DNA from: Chamaesiphon sp.
GTDB lineage: Bacteria > Cyanobacteriota > Cyanobacteriia > Cyanobacteriales > Chamaesiphonaceae
DNA length: 17,308 bases
Direction of reading: 5' to 3'
Assembly (NCBI GenBank): GCA_026785875.1
Contig: JAJAZF010000020.1
Span: forward strand, 1-17,308
The notes under the pieces were generated by a model. It had not been told where the DNA came from. It was given only the letters and a program-made list of their open reading frames with translations, and did no database searches. Position numbers and translations under genes: made by a program. The number at the start of each line of letters is the position of its first letter. The stretch's first letter is position 1. Shown piece by piece: positions 6,700 to 13,839 of the stretch.

Positions 6700-8268
6700 T
6701 TAGACCCGTTCTTCACTCCGATAACCACCACGGTTGTCGCGGCTATCGCGGCTGTCGCGCTCGTAGCGACTGCTTTCATTGCGAGGGGCACTGTCACGAC
6801 GATCGTAACGACCACCGCCGCCACCGCCACCACTGCGGAGAACTGGTTTGCCACCAGCACCACCGCCGCCACCACCACCGCCACGACGGTCGCTACCACC
6901 GCGAGGTTTGAAGCTATTGGAAGAACGTTCGCGCTCTTGTTGTTGTTGTGGTTCTTCCATATCTAGCCATGCGGGGCGAGTTTGGTCGTATACCAATTGA
7001 AGTGCTGCTGCTGCGACGGTATGAATGTCGTATTCTTCGCTCATTTTGGCGATAATTGGCAGGAAGGAAGCTACCCGTTCGCCGGATAGAGCCTCTTGTA
7101 CCTTACCCTGAATCTTATTGACATGGGACGCTTCTACTTGAGCGCGAGTCGGGATTTGACAGACAGTTAGGGACTGTTTGACACGACGTTCGATCGCTTG
7201 TAGTTTACGACGATCGAGGGAGTGAATCAAGGAGATTGCTACTCCTTCTTTACCCGCACGACCTGTCCGACCGATCCGGTGAATGTAGTTTTCGACACTA
7301 TCGGGTAGGTCGTAGTTGATAACGTGGCTGAGATGATCGACATCTAGACCGCGTGCAGCAATATCTGTTGCGACGATCCAGCGTACTTTATCACCACGGA
7401 ATCGTGCTAATAGACGTTCCCGTTGAGTTTGAGTCAGGTCGCCGTGATACTCATCTGCGCTGTGTCCGGCGGATTGGAGTTGGCTGGTGAGTTCTGCTGC
7501 TGCTTTACGAGTCCGAACAAAGATAATCGCTGATTCTGGTTGTTCGAGTTCGAGAATAGGTTGCAGAGCTTGGGCTTTAGTCCAACCGCGTGGGATGAAG
7601 TAAACCTGTTGCTGAATTTTGGAAGGTGCCGCTTTGACTTGATCGACTGTAACGGTCACAGGAGATTTGAGGAAGCGGTTGACCAATGAGCGAATTGGGG
7701 GTGCCATCGTCGCCGAGAAGAAGGCTGTTTGGCGTTCGGTGGGCAATTTGCTCAAAATCAGTTCGATGTCGTCGATGAAGCCCATACTGAGCATTTCATC
7801 AGCTTCATCGAGAACCAACCATTCGACTTGTCCGAGGCGGAGATGACCGCGATTGATCAAGTCAATCACGCGTCCAGGTGTACCGACAACGGCAGCTACA
7901 CCGCTTTCTAAGCGACGAATCTGAAGGTCGATCGCCTGTCCGCCATAGACGGTCAAGATCGGGGAGCGACGCTCGTTACCACCCAAGAAGGTTTTCATCG
8001 CAGCCGAAACCTGCATTGCTAACTCACGGGTAGGAGTCAGTACCAAGGCTTGAACGATCGGACGCTGCCAATCCAAACGCTCGATCATGGGCAGTGCAAA
8101 AGCAGCAGTTTTACCCGTTCCTGTTTGGGATTGTCCGACTACATCTTTGCCGGATAGAAGATAAGGAATGGCTTGCTCTTGAATATTGGTTGGTTCAGTA
8201 ATCCCCAGTCCTTCCAGTTGTGTAACGATATGGTCGGAAAGTCCAAGGCTAGAGAAAGAAACGGTCAT
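6700..8268 (-). CDS. crhR: DEAD-box RNA helicase, CrhR/DeaD type, with glycine/arginine-rich tail
   Basis: The enzyme is a 522-residue ATP-dependent RNA-remodelling helicase. Motifs in order: Q motif (GITEPTNIQEQAIP, 22-35), Walker A SQTGTGKT at 47-54, PTRELA at 79-84, GG at 109-110, TPGR at 130-133, DEAD at 154-157, SAT at 185-187, ARGLD at 305-309 and HRIGRTGR at 330-337. After the core, residues 360-440 contain EEYDIHTVAAAALQLV, the DeaD-type dimerisation region. Residues 454-522 are low complexity: an eight-glycine run, a seven-glycine run and several RGG, RYDRRD and DSRDSR units. Lying directly downstream of rimO matches the rimO-crhR operon of Synechocystis, whose CrhR is cold- and redox-responsive; the symbol rests on this synteny plus the family. 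The ATG lacks an obvious Shine-Dalgarno sequence. Confidence 0.92.
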   Translation of the reverse strand: MTVSFSSLGLSDHIVTQLEGLGITEPTNIQEQAIPYLLSGKDVVGQSQTGTGKTAAFALPMIERLDWQRPIVQALVLTPTRELAMQVSAAMKTFLGGNERRSPILTVYGGQAIDLQIRRLESGVAAVVGTPGRVIDLINRGHLRLGQVEWLVLDEADEMLSMGFIDDIELILSKLPTERQTAFFSATMAPPIRSLVNRFLKSPVTVTVDQVKAAPSKIQQQVYFIPRGWTKAQALQPILELEQPESAIIFVRTRKAAAELTSQLQSAGHSADEYHGDLTQTQRERLLARFRGDKVRWIVATDIAARGLDVDHLSHVINYDLPDSVENYIHRIGRTGRAGKEGVAISLIHSLDRRKLQAIERRVKQSLTVCQIPTRAQVEASHVNKIQGKVQEALSGERVASFLPIIAKMSEEYDIHTVAAAALQLVYDQTRPAWLDMEEPQQQQERERSSNSFKPRGGSDRRGGGGGGGGAGGKPVLRSGGGGGGGRYDRRDSAPRNESSRYERDSRDSRDNRGGYRSEERV

Positions 8269-8665
8269 AATTTGTAGTTAAGTGGATCGGTATGATTTGA
8301 TGTCGAAAAGTTAGGAGCTAATCTTTAGGAATTCATCAGTAGATAAACCGGGGAAAACATCGTACCCAATATTTAAACCATTCAGTTTGGGGATGTGTGA
8401 GAATTAACTGTAATTCTGCACCAATAAAAGCAATACTAAATAGTTACAGAATGTTCGCATCACTTGCGAGGCGGAGATTCTGTCGTGAATTGTTGTCGAA
8501 TAATCGGTCTTTATACTGAGTTCTAGCGTCTTCGCTCCAATCCAAAATTTAAAATATATTTAGATTTTGAATTTAACAGTTGTCTAGTTAGTAGCGACTA
8601 TATTATCATTTTAATACCAAAACTGAAAGCTTGGCATCGCCGGATAACCGATCGCTGTTTACTGT
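8269..8665 (-). promoter_or_regulatory. rimO-crhR intercistronic region / crhR 5' leader
   Basis: Nearly 400 bp with no gene separate the rimO stop from the helicase start. Bases 8541-8620 are strongly AT-rich, and the rimO stop lies inside a heptamer repeat at 8655-8675. In Synechocystis the equivalent spacer is reported to be cut by RNase E and to yield small RNAs; the length and AT-rich block fit that, but no specific element can be proved by eye. Confidence 0.45.
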
Positions 8666-8675
8666 TTACTGATAG
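8655..8675. repeat. Heptamer repeat at the rimO 3' end (CTGTTTA x2 + CTGATAG)
   Basis: Two exact CTGTTTA units and one degenerate unit cover the last codons of rimO. The rimO stop codon (TAA on the minus strand, 8666-8668) is the end of the second unit, so the repeat itself terminates the reading frame. Confidence 0.7.
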
Positions 8676-9985
8676 ACGATCTCGCCGTGGAGATCGTAAT
8701 GGTCGGCTGCGTGAATCTTAGCGGAAACAATTGACCCGAGGCGGGCACTCCCACTAACATACACTAATCCGTCCACTTCTGGTGCAAATCTTGCAGATCT
8801 GCCTACCAACAACCCGGAATCGGGATGCTCCTGTTCGATCAGGACATCCACGGTTTTACCGATTTCACCTTGATTACGGCGGAGTGAAATTGGTTGTTGC
8901 ATCGCCATGATGCCGTCGCGTCGCTCGTCCATCACTGCTTGTGGCAATTGATGGGGCAAGGTAGCCGCCGGAGTTCCATCCTCTGCGGAGAAGGTAAACA
9001 CCCCAACATGATCGAATTCATGCCGTTGCAAGAATGCTTGGAGATGTTGGTAATGAGCGTCGGTTTCTCCAGGGAATCCGACAATCAGTGTTGTCCGCAT
9101 GACTGCATCAGGGAGATCTGTTTTGAGTTGCTCGATGATGCGATCGTTTACCTGTCCTTGCCACGGGCGATTCATGGCACGGAGGATTTCAGGATGGGAA
9201 TGCTGTAATGGTAGATCTAGGTAGGGTAAAACATTCGCTGTTTCCTGCATGGCTGCGACTACCTTGGGTGTTAACCCTGTCGGGTAAGCGTAGTGCATCC
9301 GAATCCACGGAATGTCTACTTTGCCCAAAGCGCGCAGGAGTTCGGCTAGTTTAGGTGTACCATAGATGTCAATCCCATAGTTGGTGGTGATTTGGGAGAT
9401 TAGGATTAGTTCCTGTACGCCTTCATCTGCCAGTCTTTGAGCTTCGGCAACGATCGATTCGATCGTGCGGGAACGCTGTTTTCCGCGTAAGTGCGGAATG
9501 ATGCAAAAAGCACAAGCATAATCACACCCTTCGGCTACGCGCAGATAAGCGACACCCTCAGTCGTCGTCCGATAGCGGGGTGTGTGTTCGTCAGCGATGT
9601 ATGTTGGTTCTGGGCTGATTTCTACTACCCGTTCGCCGCCACGACTGCGTTCGATCACATCGACGATTTTGTGATAGTCACCGCTCCCAACTACAGCTAC
9701 AGCTTCAGGTATTTCTGCAAGTAACTGCTCCTGAAAATGCTGCGCCATGCAGCCAGTAATGACGATTTTTTTGTCCGCCTCGGCTAGTTCTACTAATGTC
9801 CGAATGGATTCTGCTCTTGCAGCATCGATAAAGCTACAAGTATTGACGATGACATAATCTGCTGCGGTTTCATCAGCATCTACCTCATACCCTGCTTGCA
9901 CTAGCAGTCCGAGCATGTGCTCGCTATCAATTCGATTTTTTTCGCAACCTAAATGAGATATTGCAATTGTTGGCTTGTTGCCCAT
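8666..9985 (-). CDS. rimO: Ribosomal protein S12 (aspartate) methylthiotransferase RimO
   Basis: This radical-SAM enzyme of 439 residues adds a methylthio group to a conserved aspartate of ribosomal protein S12. The N-terminal UPF0004 domain (about 6-110) carries three cluster-binding cysteines: Cys14 (HLGCEKNRIDSE), Cys50 (VNTCSFI) and Cys79 (ITGCMAQ). The radical-SAM domain begins with Cys154, Cys158 and Cys161 in GCDYACAFCIIP and continues through RMHYAYP and LPYLDLPLQHS. A TRAM domain (about 375-439) ends the protein. The wording HLGCEKNRIDSEHMLG separates RimO from the tRNA enzyme MiaB. The ATG at 9983-9985 has only a weak GAGAA upstream. It is the first gene of a leftward unit with the DEAD-box helicase, and its last residues and stop come from a heptamer repeat. 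Confidence 0.97.
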   Translation of the reverse strand: MGNKPTIAISHLGCEKNRIDSEHMLGLLVQAGYEVDADETAADYVIVNTCSFIDAARAESIRTLVELAEADKKIVITGCMAQHFQEQLLAEIPEAVAVVGSGDYHKIVDVIERSRGGERVVEISPEPTYIADEHTPRYRTTTEGVAYLRVAEGCDYACAFCIIPHLRGKQRSRTIESIVAEAQRLADEGVQELILISQITTNYGIDIYGTPKLAELLRALGKVDIPWIRMHYAYPTGLTPKVVAAMQETANVLPYLDLPLQHSHPEILRAMNRPWQGQVNDRIIEQLKTDLPDAVMRTTLIVGFPGETDAHYQHLQAFLQRHEFDHVGVFTFSAEDGTPAATLPHQLPQAVMDERRDGIMAMQQPISLRRNQGEIGKTVDVLIEQEHPDSGLLVGRSARFAPEVDGLVYVSGSARLGSIVSAKIHAADHYDLHGEIVYQ

Positions 9986-10624
9986 GTATTCTCGGTTTCT
10001 CTGTCTCCAACAGTAATACAGTGATTATTGCTCAGTTACCAGTTCCAAATCGTGTTTTGTTCGATCCGCCCAGATTGCGTTAACGCTTCTTTAAATAGAC
10101 TAAATCGGCGATGGCTGGATCGATTCTTTTTCAAAGACGCTATGCCAATGACAAAATGCTTTTAAATCCGGCTTTCAATCTTAACCGATAACTTGGGTTA
10201 TCAGCGCGATCGGGGTGTCGATTTGCAGTCGCAGATTACTTTAACTAGTAGTTCGGACTAGAAATTTGTTCGCCTAACGTTGGAGGCATAATTTAAGTAA
10301 CGCTGCTATATCTTAGCACGATGTTGCGAGATGTAAAGTAGAAAATATTGGCGGGTAGATTGAGAGTGGTGTAATCGCGATCGCTAACTCGGCTCAGTTC
10401 AGGCACAACCCGCGACTGAAGTGGACTTGAGCGATTAGCCTGGGGATGAGGATCGAACAAAGCCAGCAATCTGTGAGGGGATAATTAACCCGAACTGACG
10501 CTAACTAGTGAGTAACTACAGCCTAATTTGTGGATAATAGAGATGAAGATTGAGTCTAGCGGTTTGGTCATGCCCAAGCTTGAGTTGGTGCGGCAATCGC
10601 CATTCGCCTAGTTGAACGTAAAAC
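9986..10624. other. 639-bp divergent spacer between rimO and btpA
   Basis: I find no convincing gene, tRNA or terminator here. Items seen: a HIP1 octamer at 10377-10384, a GCGTTAACGC palindrome at 10077-10086, and a small hairpin with 6-bp arms and a TTGG loop at 10187-10202. The spacer must contain the promoters of both divergent genes. Its length would allow a small RNA, but nothing in the sequence names one. Confidence 0.45.
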
Positions 10625-11473
10625 GTGAATTTAAAGCAAATTTTTAACACCACTCAGCCGATTATTGGCGTAGTCCATCTGCTGCCCCTGCCGACTTCGG
10701 CGCGTTGGGGCGGTAGCCTCAGTGCGATTATCGATCGAGCCGAACAGGAAGCAGTCGCCCTGGTTTCTGGTGGTGTCGATGGGATTATCGTCGAAAACTT
10801 TTTTGATGCGCCTTTTCCTAAAAGTCGCGTCGATCCGGCTGTAGTTAGTGCGATGACGACGGTGGTATCGCGGTTGATGGAATTAGTTTCATTACCGATC
10901 GGCATCAATGTATTACGGAATGATAGCCTCAGTGCGATGGCGATCGCTAGTTGTACTGGAGCGGCTTTTATTCGGGTAAATGTCCTGTCTGGAGTGATGG
11001 CAACGGATCAGGGCTTGATTGAAGGCTGTGCTTACGAACTACTTAGGTATCGGCGCGAATTGGGCAGTCATGTCAAAATCATGGCAGATGTTCTGGTCAA
11101 ACACGCTCAACCACTGAGTTCGAGCGATCTAATCAATGCCCTGCGAGAAACGATCGATCGCGGTCTAGCAGACGCGGCAATCATCTCTGGAGTAGCGACA
11201 GGTAGTCCCCCTACTCTAGAAGACCTCAAGCTGGCTAAAGCGGCGGCTGGGGGCGTTCCGATCGTCATCGGCAGTGGCGCAAATTTTGATAACATCGGTA
11301 GTTTGATGCAATTTGCCGATGGGGTAATTGTTTCGAGTTCGCTCAAACGTCAAGGGAAAATTGAGAACTCGATCGATCCAATTCGCGTCAGTCAATTTGT
11401 CGAAACAATTCGTCAGGATATCGCTAGCCGATCTGTACAACGAGCGATCGATTCGATGAAAATTCACAGATAG
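10625..11473 (+). CDS. btpA: BtpA family protein (photosystem I biogenesis / stability factor)
   Basis: BtpA, first described in Synechocystis, is a thylakoid-associated protein needed for stable accumulation of photosystem I reaction-centre proteins, particularly at low temperature. The 282-residue length and a TIM-barrel-like layout match: IIGVVHLLPLPTSARWGG at 13-30, VDGIIVENFFDAPFPK at 51-66, GINVLRND at 93-100, KIMADVLVKHAQPL at 151-164, DAAIISGVATGSPP at 183-196 and VIGSGAN at 214-220. The start is a GTG at 10625 giving MNLKQIFNTTQPIIG, as in relatives; no ATG is better placed. The stop codon TAG (11471-11473) is the first three bases of a TAGGTTT heptamer array. The protein has homologues outside phototrophs, so its biochemical activity is not certain. 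Confidence 0.93.
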   Translation: MNLKQIFNTTQPIIGVVHLLPLPTSARWGGSLSAIIDRAEQEAVALVSGGVDGIIVENFFDAPFPKSRVDPAVVSAMTTVVSRLMELVSLPIGINVLRNDSLSAMAIASCTGAAFIRVNVLSGVMATDQGLIEGCAYELLRYRRELGSHVKIMADVLVKHAQPLSSSDLINALRETIDRGLADAAIISGVATGSPPTLEDLKLAKAAAGGVPIVIGSGANFDNIGSLMQFADGVIVSSSLKRQGKIENSIDPIRVSQFVETIRQDIASRSVQRAIDSMKIHR

Positions 11474-11491
11474 GTTTTAGGCTTTAGGGGT
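11471..11491. repeat. Heptamer repeat at the btpA 3' end (TAGGTTT, TAGGCTT, TAGGGGT)
   Basis: Three related heptamers start exactly at the btpA stop codon, so the TAG of the first unit ends the gene. Same family as 4608-4635 and 15839-15866. Confidence 0.75.
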
Positions 11492-11533
11492 AAAGGGTAG
11501 GTAAGAGAATTACAGACATAGCTCCGGTACCCT

Positions 11534-11608
11534 GGTGCGTTACGGCTGATGCCTAACACACCCTACACTGACTACACCATCCACACTTCGGCTTCGCTCA
11601 GTGCAAGC
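11534..11608. repeat. Dispersed repeat pieces upstream of the VKOR gene
   Basis: Bases 11534-11566 (GGTGCGTTACG...TAACACACCCTAC) match the right half of the palindromic element at 17043-17149. Bases 11583-11608 are an exact 26-bp reverse-complement copy of 2278-2303 in the purS-purQ spacer. Two unrelated repeat types are thus stacked between btpA and the VKOR gene. Confidence 0.7.
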
Positions 11609-11633
11609 CATCCACCATCCACCATTTACCTCT

Positions 11634-12578
11634 ATGAAACGTCGTCAAGTTCCCTGGATTTATCAATACTCACGGTTACTGATTGGCATAACTGCAATTT
11701 TAGGCATATGTGTTACGGCTTACCTGACGTGGGTGAAAGTCAGTAACAACGGAGTTTGTGGCACCGAAGGTTGTCAGATTGTCCTCGCTAGTCCCTTTGC
11801 CAATGTGGGCAACTTTCCGCTGACTGGTTTGGGGCTATTGAGTTACATTGCGGTGGCAGTGATGGCATTTGCGCCAACTCTGATCGATCCTAAAACTAAT
11901 AAATCGGCTCACAATCAGCTCAATAACCTCACCTGGTTGGGGCTATTCCTGGCTGGCGTAGGGATGGCAGTATTTAGCGGCTATCTGATGTATTTGCTGG
12001 CGTTTGTGATTAAAGCGGCTTGTCCGTTTTGTATTGCTTCAGCAATTTTCTCATTCACGATCTTGGGACTGACATTAGTTGGGCGGGATTGGGAAGATGT
12101 TGGACAAGTAATTTTTACAGGTATGGCAGCGGCTTTAGTCTCACTGCTAGTATCGCTGGTATTGTACAACACGGCGATCGGCGGTCAAATAAATTCGCTA
12201 GCTCCCACTACTGCGCCCGAAGTAGGTGTGGGTTGGGAAATCAAATCTACGTCTGGAGCTGCCGAAATCGAGTTGGCTAAACATCTGACTCAAAAGGGTG
12301 CCAAGATGTATAGTGCCTACTGGTGCCCACACTGCTACGAACAAAAGCAGTTATTTGGTAAAGAAGCCTGGGCGCAAGTTCCCAATGTCGAATGTGCTGC
12401 TGATGCTAAAAAGAATCCTCAGCCCGAGGCTTGTACGAAAGCTGGCATTAAAGGGTTTCCGACTTGGATGATTGATGGGAAACTAGATCCTGGCGTTAAG
12501 AAACTGTCTAAACTGGGCGAGTTGACTGGCTATAAAGGTGACACTGCATTTAAGTACGATCGATTGTTTACTAGATAG
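11634..12578 (+). CDS. VKOR-thioredoxin fusion: quinone-linked disulfide-forming membrane protein
   Basis: This 314-residue protein has a four-to-five-helix vitamin K epoxide reductase domain (about 14-180) fused to an outward-facing thioredoxin-like domain (about 205-310). VKOR passes electrons from thiols to quinone and so drives disulfide formation in the lumen/periplasm. Cys42 and Cys47 are the loop pair, Ser53 the conserved serine region, and Cys130/Cys133 (ACPFC) the quinone-side pair. In the thioredoxin domain Cys231/Cys234 form CPHC, Cys254 and Cys267 a second pair, and Pro276 (FPTW) the cis-proline. The layout matches the Synechococcus VKOR of known structure. I start at the ATG at 11634; an in-frame GTG at 11601 lies inside a dispersed repeat and is unlikely. 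The 3' end abuts a MITE target duplication. Confidence 0.95.
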   Translation: MKRRQVPWIYQYSRLLIGITAILGICVTAYLTWVKVSNNGVCGTEGCQIVLASPFANVGNFPLTGLGLLSYIAVAVMAFAPTLIDPKTNKSAHNQLNNLTWLGLFLAGVGMAVFSGYLMYLLAFVIKAACPFCIASAIFSFTILGLTLVGRDWEDVGQVIFTGMAAALVSLLVSLVLYNTAIGGQINSLAPTTAPEVGVGWEIKSTSGAAEIELAKHLTQKGAKMYSAYWCPHCYEQKQLFGKEAWAQVPNVECAADAKKNPQPEACTKAGIKGFPTWMIDGKLDPGVKKLSKLGELTGYKGDTAFKYDRLFTR

Positions 12579-12581
12579 CCC

Positions 12582-12788
12582 AAGTTGCTAGGGAATATCC
12601 CACTTTTTAACCCTCACCCTAAATCCCTCTCCCTCAGGGAGAGGGACTTTGAATCCGGCTCCCTTCTCCCTGAGGGAGAAGCGGTGCGCCATACGTAGGG
12701 TTTCCCGAGGGTTTAGCGCAACAAGACAGGGCTGGGGATGAGGGCAGTTAACCTCCTCAAGAAAAAGTGGGATGCTCCCAAGTTGCTA
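12582..12788. mobile_element. MITE-like element, 189 bp, with 18-bp terminal inverted repeats and a 9-bp target duplication
   Basis: The element spans 12591-12779. Its left end GGGAATATCCCACTTTTT (12591-12608) and the reverse complement of its right end (12762-12779) agree at 16 of 18 positions. AAGTTGCTA flanks it directly on both sides (12582-12590 and 12780-12788), as expected of a target-site duplication. No transposase is encoded. The interior (12611-12746) is a further nested repeat: CCCTCACCCTAAATCCCTCT at its left, GGGGATGAGGG at its right, with two GGGAGAGGG / GGGAGAAG hairpins between, a type of spacer repeat common in cyanobacteria. The inserted element begins 13 bp after the VKOR stop. 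Confidence 0.8.
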
Positions 12789-12798
12789 TTTGTAGAAC

Positions 12799-12881
12799 GC
12801 CTACGATTGAAATCGTGGCTAATGTTGCAAAGTCCACCTACGCGGACTAAAAGATTCAGTCCGTGTAGGCGGACTTTGCAA
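12799..12881 (+). repeat. Dispersed hairpin repeat, copy B (tgcaaagtccacctacg palindrome)
   Basis: Bases 12825-12848 and 12858-12881 are 24-base arms that pair apart from two mismatched columns, with a nine-base loop. They are preceded by GCCTACGATTG...ATCGTG at 12799-12817. The same two blocks occur in reverse orientation at 1399-1484. The following GTTCGCGTAGCGTCTGCC (12884-12901) is another short motif common in cyanobacterial spacers. A plus-strand open frame at 12738-12935 runs across this repeat and is not a gene. Confidence 0.8.
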
Positions 12882-13030
12882 TCCGTTCGCGTAGCGTCTG
12901 CCTTGCAGAGGAGTGGTTTTAACCGCTTTAAGTAGAGTTAGCAGCTTGGGTTAGATAGCTTCTGATAGGCGAAGTTTGCCTAGGCGGCGGGATAGGGGTA
13001 AAGTTAATCCTGTGTATGTAGGTTCGGAAC

Positions 13031-13061
13031 TTGTGCGATCGACACAAATGGTTTATATATT
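13031..13061 (+). promoter_or_regulatory. Possible promoter of the secreted thioredoxin-like gene
   Basis: TTGTGC at 13031-13036 and TATATT at 13056-13061 resemble -35 and -10 boxes, though the 19-base spacing is long. TTGTG...CACAA (13031-13047) forms a small inverted repeat around a CGATCG core and could be an operator. This is weak evidence by eye only. Confidence 0.25.
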
Positions 13062-13095
13062 TTAAGGTTGCTAATAATCACTCAATATCTACCGA

Positions 13096-13617
13096 ATGCT
13101 TACAAAATTGCAGCTACTTCAGTCAACTACCGCGATCGGAATGGCGATTGGTGCCATGACTACTCCAGTCATAATTCAAGCCAGCCCATCGATCTCTACC
13201 AGTGGAAAAACCATTTCATCTGAGCAGCCAGTCACCAATAGCACCCCGAAACCTCGCCAGAATGGCGGTAATTCCATTGCCACAGGTGCGAAGATCGAAA
13301 CAGTCTCAGGAGCGGCGGAAACTGCGTTAGTCGAATATTTAGCTGCAAGCGATGTCAAGTTCTATGGTGCTTACTGGTGCTCTCACTGCCAGCAGCAAAA
13401 ATCTTTGTTTGGCGCAACTGCTGCGGCTAAATTACCCTATGTTGAGTGTGCCGCAGATGGTGAAAATTCTCAACGACAGTTGTGCAAAGATAAGAATATT
13501 CAAATGTTTCCTACTTGGGCGATCGATGGTAAGTTTTACCCAGGCACAAAAGATTTGAAAGAGATTGCCAAAATGACTGGTTATAAAGGTTCGATGGAAT
13601 TCAAATATCATAAATAG
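13096..13617 (+). CDS. Secreted thioredoxin-like protein, stand-alone paralogue of the VKOR thioredoxin domain
   Basis: The protein is 173 residues. An N-terminal hydrophobic stretch (about 10-29, ending IIQAS) looks like a signal peptide, followed by a Ser/Thr/Pro-rich spacer to about residue 65 and then a thioredoxin-like domain. That domain aligns over its whole length with the C-terminal domain of the VKOR fusion upstream, about half identical by hand. It shares the SGAAE entry, AYWCSHC (Cys95/Cys98; CPHC in VKOR), VECAAD with Cys118, a partner Cys130, the cis-proline motif FPTW (Pro139) and the TGYKG...FKY ending. It probably works in the lumen or periplasm as a dithiol-disulfide carrier, either reduced by or feeding VKOR. 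The ATG at 13096 directly precedes the signal peptide. The active-site change from CPHC to CSHC should alter its redox potential. Confidence 0.9.
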   Translation: MLTKLQLLQSTTAIGMAIGAMTTPVIIQASPSISTSGKTISSEQPVTNSTPKPRQNGGNSIATGAKIETVSGAAETALVEYLAASDVKFYGAYWCSHCQQQKSLFGATAAAKLPYVECAADGENSQRQLCKDKNIQMFPTWAIDGKFYPGTKDLKEIAKMTGYKGSMEFKYHK

Positions 13618-13624
13618 TGTCTAA

Positions 13625-13663
13625 ATAAATAGATGAGTAACTAATATTGACTCATCTATTTAT
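13625..13663 (+). terminator. Hairpin, probable terminator of the thioredoxin-like gene
   Basis: Bases 13625-13638 and 13650-13663 pair perfectly over 14 bp around an 11-base loop, starting 8 bp after the stop codon. The stem is AT-rich and no long T-run follows, so termination may be inefficient and allow some transcription into the DsbA-like gene. Confidence 0.55.
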
Positions 13664-13839
13664 CACCGCTTAATTTGAAATTATTCAAAGCATCTTCAGA
13701 AATCCCGATCGGTGACGGAGTTTGCTCTAACATGGAGCATAAATAAAGCATCTAGAATACTTATTATGACTGCTTTGTCTAGATAGACTTTCTGAGTTTT
13801 GCACGATTAATCGTTTACATCAATCAACCCCGATATTTA

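Noticed and set aside
10449..10458. tRNA T-loop-like GTTCGATCC on the minus strand near 10450
   Set aside because: The flanking bases do not form the 5-bp T stem, and no acceptor, D or anticodon arm can be built around it.
10541..10612. 22-codon open frame starting near 10547 just upstream of btpA
   Set aside because: Too short, no ribosome-binding site and no recognisable sequence; chance occurrence is likely.
11601..11633. Upstream GTG start extending the VKOR protein by 11 residues
   Set aside because: The extension is encoded by a dispersed 26-bp repeat and adjoining CCATCC-rich sequence; the ATG at 11634 gives the normal basic residues before the first membrane helix.
12738..12935. 65-codon plus-strand open frame
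   Set aside because: It is composed of the MITE right end and the hairpin repeat copy B; the translation is an Arg/Lys-rich read-through of repeats.
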